Made by a program: the position numbers and the translations under genes. A stretch of DNA of 64,000 nucleotides from assembly GCF_003003075.1 (NCBI RefSeq), contig NZ_PVTX01000006.1:207289-271288 (forward strand), written 5' to 3'. Under the pieces are notes generated by a model that had not been told where the DNA came from, did no database searches, and saw only the letters and a program-made list of their open reading frames with translations. Of this stretch, positions 16,066 through 23,872 are shown piece by piece. This DNA is from Isoptericola halotolerans (lineage in GTDB: Bacteria; Actinomycetota; Actinomycetes; Actinomycetales; Cellulomonadaceae). The stretch's first letter is position 1; every line of letters starts with the position of its first letter.

Positions 16066-17484
16066 TCAGAGGCCGCCGACCGTCGAGCCGGGCTCCAGGT
16101 TGCCGTCCCGGAGGTCGGCCCAGAAGGTGTCGACGTCGTCGGCGAGGAGGACCGTCGAGCCGACGCCGTTGCCCGGGTTGTAGCCGGGGTCGGCGATGGG
16201 CGGCGTGCCCGTGACGCCCTGCGGCCCGGTCGCGCCCTTGAAGGCGAGTGCCAGCCGGCCGAGGTCGATCAGGCCGGTCTTCTGGTCCACGAGCAGAGCG
16301 TCCGTCCCGGCGCCGACGAGCTGCACCTGGTCGATCGGGTTGAGCAGCACGCTCGGCTGGACGGCGGTGTCGGCGATGCCGGCGATCACCTGCTGCTGGC
16401 GCTCGGCCCGCCCGATGTCGCCCTGGGGGTCCGAGTAGCGCATGCGGGAGAACGCGAGCGCGGTCGCGCCGTCGGCCTGGTGGCACCCCGCCTCCCAGAC
16501 GAGCTCCGACTTCGGGTCGTCGACGTCGTAGTCGAGGCACAGCTCGACGCCACCCACGGCGTCCACGATCTCCTCGAGGCTGCCGAAACCCACCTCGGCG
16601 TAGTGGTCCATCGTGAGCCCGGTGAGACCCTCGACGGTCTGGACCAGCAGGGGCGCGCCGCCCCACGCGTAGGCGGCGTTCACCTTGCTCATGCCCTCGC
16701 CGGGGATCTCGACGTAGGTGTCGCGCGGGATGGAGATGAGCGCGGTCGGGCCGCTCCGGGGCTTGTGTAGCACCATGATCGTGTCGGTGCGCGCCCCGGA
16801 CGTGTCGTCGTTCACCCCGCCGGACCCGCGGGCGTCGGACCCGGCGAGCAGGTACGTCGTACCCGGCGTCCCCTCGGCGTCCGACAGGGCGTCGGTGTGC
16901 TGGATCTGCCCGTCGGCCCAGACGATCAGCCCGATCGGCCAGGCCAGGAGCAGCACCAGGACGAGCAGGAACGCGAGCCCGGCGACCCGTCCCTTGCGCA
17001 CGCGGAACCCGCCCGGGCCCTTCTGGTCCGGGCGTGCCGGCCCGCGGCCGGTGGGTCCACCGCCGTCGCCCCGTGCCGGGGCGGGCCGTGCGGCGGGTGA
17101 GGCCTGGCGCGTCCCGGCCGGCATGACGCGGGTCCCCGACGCTCCGGCGGGCGGCTGGGCAGCGGGCGGCTGTGCCGCCCGCGAGACCCTCGGCCGTGAG
17201 CTGCCGACGGCGGGGGCGTACGACTGCGGCTGCCGGGCCGGTGCCGCGGACCGCCGCTGCGGTGCCTTCGGCGTCACCGGGATCTCGCGGGACGACTGCC
17301 GCCGGACGCGGGGCTCGCGTGACTCCAGGGGCACGGCGTCGTCCCGGCGCCCGACACGACCGCCGGCGCGCGGCCCGCCGGACGCCGAGCCGCCGACGGA
17401 GATGGCGTCACCGGTCTGCTGGGGACGGGAGCTGTGGCCGCCGGTGGGCGTGAAGCTCGGGGGGATGCGTCGCTCGTCCGTCAT
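16066..17484 (-). CDS. LytR-CpsA-Psr (LCP) family glycopolymer ligase
   Basis: A 472-residue LCP protein. The first 145 residues are a Pro/Gly/Arg-rich cytoplasmic tail, followed by a basic stretch and one membrane helix (about 170-190). The extracytoplasmic LCP domain shows LLAGSDARGSGG, ARTDTIMVLH with the conserved Arg and Asp, ISIPRDTYVEIPG and FSRMRYSDPQGDIGR. LCP enzymes transfer lipid-linked wall polymers such as teichoic acids or arabinogalactan-type chains to peptidoglycan. ATG 17484 leaves only 4 bp to the stop of the upstream LCP gene, so the two form an operon. It converges on purE across the repeat array. Confidence 0.93.
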   Translation of the reverse strand: MTDERRIPPSFTPTGGHSSRPQQTGDAISVGGSASGGPRAGGRVGRRDDAVPLESREPRVRRQSSREIPVTPKAPQRRSAAPARQPQSYAPAVGSSRPRVSRAAQPPAAQPPAGASGTRVMPAGTRQASPAARPAPARGDGGGPTGRGPARPDQKGPGGFRVRKGRVAGLAFLLVLVLLLAWPIGLIVWADGQIQHTDALSDAEGTPGTTYLLAGSDARGSGGVNDDTSGARTDTIMVLHKPRSGPTALISIPRDTYVEIPGEGMSKVNAAYAWGGAPLLVQTVEGLTGLTMDHYAEVGFGSLEEIVDAVGGVELCLDYDVDDPKSELVWEAGCHQADGATALAFSRMRYSDPQGDIGRAERQQQVIAGIADTAVQPSVLLNPIDQVQLVGAGTDALLVDQKTGLIDLGRLALAFKGATGPQGVTGTPPIADPGYNPGNGVGSTVLLADDVDTFWADLRDGNLEPGSTVGGL

Positions 17485-17488
17485 GCGA

Positions 17489-18874
17489 TCACCCGCAGAC
17501 CGAGGTGACGTCGGCGCCGGTGAAGGCCTCCGCGCCCGCCTCACGGGTCTCGGTGGGCTTCGGCTCGGGCTCCGTGTCCGTGGCGGCGTCCTCGCCGCCG
17601 TCGGCTGCCGCCTCGTCGGACGCGTCGGCCGTGGACCCCTCCGTCGTGTCTTCCTCCGCGCCGCCCTCGGTCGCGGCGTCGTCCTCCGAGCCGCCCGCCG
17701 AGCCGCCCTCGCTCGTCGTGCCGTCCCCGTCGGCGCCGTCGTCCGAGGACTTCTCCTCGGCGATCACGTCGCTCAGCGGACGGTCGTGCCTGAGGTTGTC
17801 GAACACCGTCGTCGCCTCGTCCGTGAGCACCACGTTGTTGGGGTTCGACGGGTCGTACTGCCACGGGACCGTCATGAAGGCGATCGTGTCAGGTCGCAGG
17901 CCACGGGCGCTGTACGCCAGCCCGGCGAGTCCCTGGATCGAACCGAGGTTGCTGCTCATCGTCAGCGAGCCCGTCACGGCTCCGAGGAACTGCAGGAGCT
18001 TCGGCGAGTCGGTGAGCAGGTTCTGGCCGAGGACGGTCCGCGCGAGCGCCGCCATGAGCTCCTGCTGACGGCCGATCCGGCCGATGTCGGAGCCGTCGCC
18101 CAGCCCCTCGCCGGTGCGGGCACGGGCGTACTTCAGCGCCGTCTCGCCGTCGAGCGTCTGCATGCCCGCGGAGAGCACGAGGTTGTCCGCCTTCTTGGAG
18201 GAGATGTCGTTCGGGATGCACATCTCGACCCCGTCGAGCGCCTCGATCATCTTCTCGAACCCGGCGAAGTCCACGACGATGAACCCGTCCATGCGGACGT
18301 CGGAGACGGTCTCGATCGTCTTCATCGTGCACAGCGCGCCCGACTCGACGTCGCCGCCGGTCAGCACACCCTGGGCGAAGGCCGCGTTGAACTTCGTCCC
18401 GTACAACGGTGCCGTCTCGCCGCCCGACGACGTGGGGCACGCGGGGACGTCGATCGTCGTGTCGCGCGGGATGGACATCAGCTCGACGCGAGCGCGGTCG
18501 GCCGAGATGTGCATGATCATCGTGGTGTCGGACCGGGCGCCCTCGGTGCCGTCGTCGGCGGCCTTCGCGTTCGCACCGCCGCGGGAGTCGGAGCCGAGCA
18601 GCAAGATGTTGAGCGGCGCTCCCGCGGACGGGTCCTCGGGCGCGACGACCTCGGGGCGGTCGGTCCCCAGCGCGGCGTCGGCGTCGACGGTCTGGATGTT
18701 CCCGGTGAGCTTGACGGCGGCCGTCGCGGCTCCGACACCCGCGAAGGCGACGGCCGCGGTCGCCACCATCCCGACGACGCGCGTCAGCGAGTGCCGCCGC
18801 AGCGTCCGGGCGTGCGCCGGCCCGCGGGACGGCTCGTCCCGGGGAGCGACGTGGCGGGCAGGCGTGTGGTTCAC
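17489..18874 (-). CDS. LytR-CpsA-Psr (LCP) family glycopolymer ligase with acidic tail
   Basis: A 461-residue LCP protein with one membrane helix (about 34-55) and an LCP domain (ILLLGSDSRGG, GARSDTTMIMHI, LMSIPRDTTID, ALKYARARTGEG, GRIGRQQELM). From about residue 355 the chain becomes a low-complexity stretch rich in Asp, Glu, Ser, Gly and Thr for about 80 residues, then ends in a short segment containing one Cys. Such a tail could act as a flexible spacer in the wall. The GTG start is 8 nt after a TATGCT -10 box. It is first gene of the two-LCP operon and is separated from the upstream amidase by a strong hairpin. Confidence 0.92.
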   Translation of the reverse strand: MNHTPARHVAPRDEPSRGPAHARTLRRHSLTRVVGMVATAAVAFAGVGAATAAVKLTGNIQTVDADAALGTDRPEVVAPEDPSAGAPLNILLLGSDSRGGANAKAADDGTEGARSDTTMIMHISADRARVELMSIPRDTTIDVPACPTSSGGETAPLYGTKFNAAFAQGVLTGGDVESGALCTMKTIETVSDVRMDGFIVVDFAGFEKMIEALDGVEMCIPNDISSKKADNLVLSAGMQTLDGETALKYARARTGEGLGDGSDIGRIGRQQELMAALARTVLGQNLLTDSPKLLQFLGAVTGSLTMSSNLGSIQGLAGLAYSARGLRPDTIAFMTVPWQYDPSNPNNVVLTDEATTVFDNLRHDRPLSDVIAEEKSSDDGADGDGTTSEGGSAGGSEDDAATEGGAEEDTTEGSTADASDEAAADGGEDAATDTEPEPKPTETREAGAEAFTGADVTSVCG

Positions 18875-18882
18875 GATAGGTG

Positions 18883-18888
18883 AGCATA
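18883..18888 (-). promoter_or_regulatory. -10 box for the LCP operon
   Basis: TATGCT on the minus strand ends 8 nt before GTG 18874 and directly follows the amidase terminator hairpin. Confidence 0.45.
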
Positions 18889-18893
18889 GATGC

Positions 18894-18935
18894 CTACGGC
18901 GTCGGTGCTGCGGTCTCCCGGGACCGATGCCGTAG
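18894..18935 (-). terminator. Hairpin terminator after the amidase gene
   Basis: The arms CTACGGCGTCGGT (18894-18906) and ACCGATGCCGTAG (18923-18935) pair over 13 bp with one wobble, around a 16-nt loop. The stem begins 14 bp after the amidase stop on the minus strand and separates that gene from the LCP operon promoter. Confidence 0.75.
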
Positions 18936-18949
18936 AGGAACTGTGACGG

Positions 18950-21094
18950 TCAGAGCTGCGAGCCCACCGGGAACTGCTTCCGGGTGACCTTGAGGATCAC
19001 GTGGACCCTCGGCATGCTGCCGCCGTTGACCTGACGGGCTCGGGCCTTCGACACGGGACGCAGGACGCCGTCGCGCAGGATGTAGATCTGGCCCTTGCCG
19101 TTCTGCCGCACGGCGACGACGCGGGTCCAGCCCCCGGCCTGGGGGACCTCGGCCTTGAGGGCCTTGCGCCAGTCCTGGCTCTTCGTCGACGACCGGAAGC
19201 CGCCGGTCCCGTCGGTCCGGGCCAGGCCGCGCGTGGTCAGGAGGTACGAACGGCCACCCTTGCCCTCGACGACGCCGGTCGTCTTGGTGACGCGTGGCAG
19301 CCGGGCCATGCTCGAGCTGTCCAGGTAGCCGCGGTCGAGGTTGCCGAGCGGGGTGTTCCGCTGCAGGTAGTTGCCGACCCGCCCGCTGTGCTTGCGCCCG
19401 TTGATGATCAGCCGGTCGTTGCCGTTGCTGCGGTTCGTGACGATCACGCCGGGGCGCACGATCGGGTTGCCGTAGGGCAGCCTGCTCAGCGCGTCCGGGT
19501 GCAGCGACACGCTCGGCGAGGACTTGCCGGCACGGCGGAGCGAGGCGGTGTCGAACACCTCGCGCTTGGTCCCGCGACCGACCCAGAACAGACGGCCGTC
19601 GCTGCGGACGGTGCGTTGCAGCCGGCTGCTCTTGACGAGTCCGCTCCAGGTCGAGCTGTTGACCTTCCGCACGCTGCCGCACCGTTCGCCGTAGTCCTGC
19701 ACGACGGAGCAGTACGCGAGGTGCTTGCGCCCGTTCTCCACGAGGGCGACCTTGCCGCCGGGGTTCTGGACGAAGGTGCCGTCGGCGATGCTGCCCTGGG
19801 CCTGCTCGGCGGCCGCCCGCTCCTGCGCGGCGGTCGCCCGGCGGCGTATCTCGCTCATCTTCGCGTAGAGGGTGCGCCCGGGGCACGCCGTCGACGCGAC
19901 GTCGCGGTGCCCGAAGATGCGCTGCTCCCGTGTGCCGTTGATCGTCGTCGTGCCGCTGGCGGGGACGCCGTGCAGCGAGAGCTTCCAGGCGGCGAGGCCG
20001 ACGACGGCGCTCACGGCGGAGTTCGAGACGGTGGTGGTCTCGTAGTTGCCGAGCACGGAGATACCGGTCGAGTTGGTGTTGTAGCCGATGGCGTGCCCGC
20101 CGATGGTCTGCCGGGTGACGCCGCCCGAGCGGCCTTCCCACACGCGGCCGAACTTGTCGACCAGGAAGTTGTACCCGATGTCTCCCCAGTCGCGCGTCTG
20201 GGCGTGGTAGGCGTAGATCCCGCGGATGATGCGCGGCACGTCGTCCCGCGAGTAGTTGTTCGTGCCCGCGGTGTGGTGGATGGCGGCCCCGCGGATCGAG
20301 CCCTGTCGCGGCGTCCACGTCATGATGGACTCGTCGGCGCCCCACGCCCGGCGCGAGTTGATCGACGGGCGGGTGGTCACCGCGCTCGCCGCGGCGACGG
20401 ACGCCCCGCCGGGCGACGTGCCCTCCGGCGGGGTGGGCACGTCGTCGTCGGCCGGGGAGGTGCCCGGGTCGACGACGGTGAGCTTCAGGTCGCGGACCGG
20501 CTCGGTGCCGGAGACGCGCGCCTGGACGCGGGCGACGTCGCCGACGACGAGCGGTTCGGTGCCGTCCAGGGTGCCGTCGGGCGACGGCTCGGCCTCCACC
20601 GCCTGCCACGCGTCCCAGCCGGCGTCTCCGTCGGCCGGGGCCTCGGGGTCGATGCTGGTGCGCACCTCGACCACCAGGGAGTCCTCGCTGACGTCCCCGG
20701 ACCAGGTGACCCCGACGACGGCGAAGCCGGTCGCGTCCGAGGTCGCGACCTGGGGCTCGGCCTCGGGCGCGAACAGGGGGACGTCCTCGTCGGACGGGGC
20801 GTCCTCCTCCGGCGTCGCGTCCTCGCCCTCCGGCTCGGCGCCGTCCTCCGCGTCGGCGAGCTCCTCGGCCGGGACGAACTCCGCCTCCTCGGACTCGGGC
20901 GCGACGGGTTCGGCGGCGGCCGGGTCCGGGGCCGTCTCGTCGGCCGCCTCGACAGCGGCCGAGGCGGCCGACGGGGCTGCCTCGACCAGGGGCGCCGCCT
21001 GGGCGCCCGGCGGGACGACCAGGGCGAAGGAGAGGAGTCCGACGACCCCGGTGGCGAGCGCGGACCGGGTCCTGGAGCGAGTGAGTCGGTTCAC
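18950..21094 (-). CDS. Secreted PGRP-type N-acetylmuramoyl-L-alanine amidase
   Basis: A 714-residue exported protein starting at GTG. A signal peptide covers about 1-32 (cleavage near AQAAPL) and is followed by an Ala/Glu/Asp/Pro-rich region to about 120. A beta-type domain (about 120-230) precedes the peptidoglycan-recognition/amidase_2 domain (about 245-420), which shows RRAWGADES, AIHHTAGTNNY with the zinc-binding His, GDIGYNFLVDKFGRVWEGR and FGHRDVASTACPGRTLY. The C-terminal 300 residues contain repeated beta-propeller-like units without a family I can name. It would cut the stem-peptide amide in the wall during remodelling. The start is 7 nt after a TAGCGT -10 box. Confidence 0.9.
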   Translation of the reverse strand: MNRLTRSRTRSALATGVVGLLSFALVVPPGAQAAPLVEAAPSAASAAVEAADETAPDPAAAEPVAPESEEAEFVPAEELADAEDGAEPEGEDATPEEDAPSDEDVPLFAPEAEPQVATSDATGFAVVGVTWSGDVSEDSLVVEVRTSIDPEAPADGDAGWDAWQAVEAEPSPDGTLDGTEPLVVGDVARVQARVSGTEPVRDLKLTVVDPGTSPADDDVPTPPEGTSPGGASVAAASAVTTRPSINSRRAWGADESIMTWTPRQGSIRGAAIHHTAGTNNYSRDDVPRIIRGIYAYHAQTRDWGDIGYNFLVDKFGRVWEGRSGGVTRQTIGGHAIGYNTNSTGISVLGNYETTTVSNSAVSAVVGLAAWKLSLHGVPASGTTTINGTREQRIFGHRDVASTACPGRTLYAKMSEIRRRATAAQERAAAEQAQGSIADGTFVQNPGGKVALVENGRKHLAYCSVVQDYGERCGSVRKVNSSTWSGLVKSSRLQRTVRSDGRLFWVGRGTKREVFDTASLRRAGKSSPSVSLHPDALSRLPYGNPIVRPGVIVTNRSNGNDRLIINGRKHSGRVGNYLQRNTPLGNLDRGYLDSSSMARLPRVTKTTGVVEGKGGRSYLLTTRGLARTDGTGGFRSSTKSQDWRKALKAEVPQAGGWTRVVAVRQNGKGQIYILRDGVLRPVSKARARQVNGGSMPRVHVILKVTRKQFPVGSQL

Positions 21095-21101
21095 ACTGCG
21101 C

Positions 21102-21107
21102 ACGCTA
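21102..21107 (-). promoter_or_regulatory. -10 box for the amidase gene
   Basis: TAGCGT on the minus strand ends 7 nt before GTG 21094. Confidence 0.45.
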
Positions 21108-21252
21108 CGTTCGGCCGGCTGGTTGCGCAGGGCGACAAGGGGCAGGTCCGTCCCGGGCTCTATGTCGGACCAGCGCGGTTCGTTCCGGCCCTGTTCATCG
21201 TGCCGCCACCGGCTCCACGCGCACCGCTCTCCCGTGAGCCACGTCACGTGCC

Positions 21253-21258
21253 TAGACT
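21253..21258 (+). promoter_or_regulatory. -10 box for UDP-glucose dehydrogenase
   Basis: TAGACT ends 7 nt before ATG 21266, consistent with leaderless transcription. Confidence 0.5.
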
Positions 21259-21265
21259 CGCGAGC

Positions 21266-22579
21266 ATGCGGATCTCGGTGATCGGGCTGGGCTATCTCGG
21301 TGCCGTCCATGCGGCGGCGCTCGCCGCGTCGGGGCACGACGTCGTCGGCGTGGACGTCGATCCGGAGAAGGTCGGCGCCCTGGCGCTCGGCAAGGCCCCC
21401 TTCTTCGAGCCCGGCTTCGACGGCCTCCTCGCCGACGTCATCCGGAGCGGCCGCCTGGAGGTGGGCACGGACGTGGGTGCGATCGCCGGCTGCGCGGTGC
21501 ACTTCGTGTGCGTGGGCACCCCGCAGGCCGCCGGGTCGCCCGCCGCCGACCTGCGGTTCGTGGACGCGGCCGTGGACTCGTTGCTGCCGCACCTGGGCGC
21601 CGGTGACGTCGTGGTGGGCAAGTCGACCGTCCCGGTGGGAACGGCGGGGCGGCTCGCCGACGTCGTCGCGGCCGCCGCGCCGGGCGCCGTGCTGGCGTGG
21701 AACCCGGAGTTCCTGCGCGAGGGGCACGCGGTGGACGACACGCTGCACCCGGACCGGATCGTGTACGGCGTGCCCGGGGGCGCGGCGGGGGAGCGGGCCA
21801 CCCGTCTCCTCGACGAGGTGTACGCGATCCCGCTCGCGGAGGGGATGCCGCGGATCGTGACCGACTACCCGACGGCGGAGCTGGTCAAGGTCGCGGCGAA
21901 CTCGTTCCTGGCCACGAAGATCTCGTTCATCAACGCGATGGCCGAGCTGTGCGAGGTCGCCGGCGGCGACGTGACCCAGCTCGCGGACGCCATCGGGCAC
22001 GACGCACGGATCGGGCGCCGGTTCCTCAACGCCGGTCTCGGGTTCGGCGGCGGTTGCCTGCCCAAGGACATCCGCGCGTTCACCGCCCGTGCCGAGGAGC
22101 TGGGTGCGGGTGAGGCGGTGGCGTTCCTCGGGGAGGTCGACCGCATCAACAACCGGCGGCGCTCCCGCATGGTCGAGCTGACCGCCGAGGTGCTCGGCGG
22201 GTCGGTCACCGGCCGCCGCGTGGCGGTGCTGGGCGCGGCGTTCAAGCCGGAGAGCGACGACGTCCGTGACTCGCCCGCCCTGGACGTCGCGACCCGGCTG
22301 GCCGAGGCGGGCGCCGACGTCGTGGTCACCGATCCGCAGGCCGTGCCGACCGCTCGTCGGCGTGCGCCGCAGCTGGCCTGCACCGAGGACCTCGACGAGG
22401 CGCTGCGCGGCGCCGACGTGGTCCTGCTGCTGACCGAGTGGCGCCAGTTCCGGGATCTCGACCCCGTGCGGACGGGGGAGCTCGTGGCCCACCGGACGGT
22501 GCTCGACGGCCGCCAGGCGCTGGATCGGGCTGTCTGGGAGGCGGCCGGCTGGCGTTACCGGGCGCTGGGCCGCGCCTGA
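21266..22579 (+). CDS. ugd: UDP-glucose/GDP-mannose dehydrogenase family protein
   Basis: A 437-residue NAD-dependent dehydrogenase. The N-terminal Rossmann fold begins VIGLGYLGAVHAA with DVD as the NAD-binding acidic end. The catalytic Cys sits in GFGGGCLPKDIRAF (about 264), Lys in ELVKVAANSFLATKISFIN, and the C-terminal domain has GAAFKPESDDVRDSPAL. It most likely oxidises UDP-glucose to UDP-glucuronate for wall polysaccharides. A GDP-mannose or UDP-ManNAc substrate cannot be excluded, because the family is mixed. It converges on the TIGR03089 gene with a 4-bp gap. Confidence 0.88.
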   Translation: MRISVIGLGYLGAVHAAALAASGHDVVGVDVDPEKVGALALGKAPFFEPGFDGLLADVIRSGRLEVGTDVGAIAGCAVHFVCVGTPQAAGSPAADLRFVDAAVDSLLPHLGAGDVVVGKSTVPVGTAGRLADVVAAAAPGAVLAWNPEFLREGHAVDDTLHPDRIVYGVPGGAAGERATRLLDEVYAIPLAEGMPRIVTDYPTAELVKVAANSFLATKISFINAMAELCEVAGGDVTQLADAIGHDARIGRRFLNAGLGFGGGCLPKDIRAFTARAEELGAGEAVAFLGEVDRINNRRRSRMVELTAEVLGGSVTGRRVAVLGAAFKPESDDVRDSPALDVATRLAEAGADVVVTDPQAVPTARRRAPQLACTEDLDEALRGADVVLLLTEWRQFRDLDPVRTGELVAHRTVLDGRQALDRAVWEAAGWRYRALGRA

Positions 22580-22583
22580 CCGG

Positions 22584-23327
22584 TCACGCCCGGGTGATCT
22601 GCTCCGAGGCGACGAGCCGCTCGAGCCGGGCACCGTCCGCGGTCAGCTCACGGGCCGTGGCGGCCGAGGTGAGCACGACGGAACCGCCACGAGCCCACAC
22701 GTCGACGGCCGCGCCGAGCACCGTGTGCACCGAGCCCGCACCCCGGACGAGCGTGCGCCCCGCGGACTCGTCACCGGCACCGCTCGCCGCACCGCCGGCC
22801 GGTGCCCGCCCACCCGGCAGCGCGGCGAGCGGTGCCGGGCGACCGGCGGCGGGGTCGAACCCGATGGCGTCGCCGTAGGTCATGACCGCGGCGGCGGCGT
22901 CGATCGCCTCGGGCGGGAGCTCGCCGTCGAACCGGCGGGCCAGCGCCGGCAGCGCGACGGCGACGAGCTCGGCGGTCGACCCGTCCCAGTCCGCGGGCCG
23001 GGAGGTCACCACCACGTCGGCCCCGTCCGTCTCCGCGCCGTCCGTTTCGGGGTCGCGCAGCACCACCGTCGCACCGCACCGTGCGGCCGCCAGCGCCCAG
23101 ACCGCCTGGCGCCAGCCGACGGGCAGGTCGACGACGACGTCGGTGCCCGGCCCGGCGTCGAACTCCTCGACGAGCAGGTTCACGGTCTTGGCGACCCAGT
23201 TGCCCAGGACAGCCCCGGACAGCTCGATGCGTTCTCCGCCGTCCCCGTACCAGGTCAGAGCCGGTCGACCGCCCGTGGCGACGAGGCGGTCGAGGAGGTC
23301 GGTGACGGTGCTCGGTGGGGTGCTCAC
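22584..23327 (-). CDS. TIGR03089-family protein
   Basis: A 247-residue soluble protein matching the actinobacterial TIGR03089 family: PALTWYGDGGERIELSG near the N-terminus, WRQAVWALAAARCGATVVL in the middle and a Gly/Ala-rich stretch at about 165-195. It resembles the N-terminal part of AMP-forming acyl-CoA ligases, but the nucleotide-binding core of that fold is missing and no catalytic role is known. GTG 23327 lies 6 nt after a TAGGCT -10 box. Family members commonly lie near the whiB2/LCP region in Actinobacteria. Confidence 0.8.
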   Translation of the reverse strand: MSTPPSTVTDLLDRLVATGGRPALTWYGDGGERIELSGAVLGNWVAKTVNLLVEEFDAGPGTDVVVDLPVGWRQAVWALAAARCGATVVLRDPETDGAETDGADVVVTSRPADWDGSTAELVAVALPALARRFDGELPPEAIDAAAAVMTYGDAIGFDPAAGRPAPLAALPGGRAPAGGAASGAGDESAGRTLVRGAGSVHTVLGAAVDVWARGGSVVLTSAATARELTADGARLERLVASEQITRA

Positions 23328-23333
23328 GGCGTC

Positions 23334-23339
23334 AGCCTA
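23334..23339 (-). promoter_or_regulatory. -10 box for the TIGR03089 gene
   Basis: TAGGCT on the minus strand ends 6 nt before GTG 23327. Confidence 0.5.
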
Positions 23340-23427
23340 CGAGCCGCAAGGCCCCCGGATTCACCTCAAGGGCACCTCAGACAGTTGTGAACACGCCGTG
23401 CAGTTTGGCGACTTAGCACATTTCGGC

Positions 23428-23456
23428 TTGACGCCCTGGAAAGACACGCGTGTAAT
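23428..23456 (+). promoter_or_regulatory. Promoter of the WhiB gene
   Basis: TTGACG and TGTAAT are separated by a 17-bp spacer, a good housekeeping-type -35/-10 pair in an unusually AT-rich 130-bp gap. It is the one clear promoter in the window that leaves an untranslated leader, about 40 nt, with a GGAGGGG ribosome-binding site at 23488-23494. Confidence 0.6.
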
Positions 23457-23500
23457 TCCAGGTATGCAGTTTCCGACAGAACGGCATGGAGGGGCACGCC

Positions 23501-23836
23501 ATGTGGAACTTGCTCGACGGGGACGAGGTCTTCCCGTCTGACGTAATGAGCGAGCCGGACCGGGTCGCACCGGTCCTGCCGCTGTTCGGCCAGGACGTCG
23601 TCGAGGACGACGCGACCCTGCTGGGGTGGCAGGAACGAGCTCTGTGCGCCCAGACCGACCCGGAAGCATTCTTTCCTGAGAAGGGCGGGTCGACGCGCGA
23701 GGCCAAGAAGGTCTGCGCCTCCTGCGAGGTCCGGGCCGAGTGCCTGGACTATGCGCTCGAGAACGACGAGAGGTTCGGGATCTGGGGCGGGCTGTCGGAG
23801 AGGGAGCGTCGCAAGCTGAAGCGGCGCGCCGTCTGA
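23501..23836 (+). CDS. whiB2: WhiB-family iron-sulfur transcription regulator (WhiB2/WhmD type)
   Basis: A 111-residue WhiB protein. Four cysteines in the order C-x29-C-x2-C-x5-C (ALCAQTDPEAFFP, then VCASCEVRAECLDYAL) bind a 4Fe-4S cluster. The GIWGGLSERERR motif and the basic end KLKRRAV follow. WhiB2 (WhmD in mycobacteria) controls septation and cell division. Assignment to this subtype rests on the neighbours, because the gene heads the conserved WhiB2-GT-DUF5719-DUF3499 block. ATG 23501 was preferred over ATG 23486 because GGAGGGG sits 6 bp before it. Confidence 0.92.
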   Translation: MWNLLDGDEVFPSDVMSEPDRVAPVLPLFGQDVVEDDATLLGWQERALCAQTDPEAFFPEKGGSTREAKKVCASCEVRAECLDYALENDERFGIWGGLSERERRKLKRRAV

Positions 23837-23872
23837 CGGATATCCCACGCGGTCCGCCCTGCGCGCCGCATC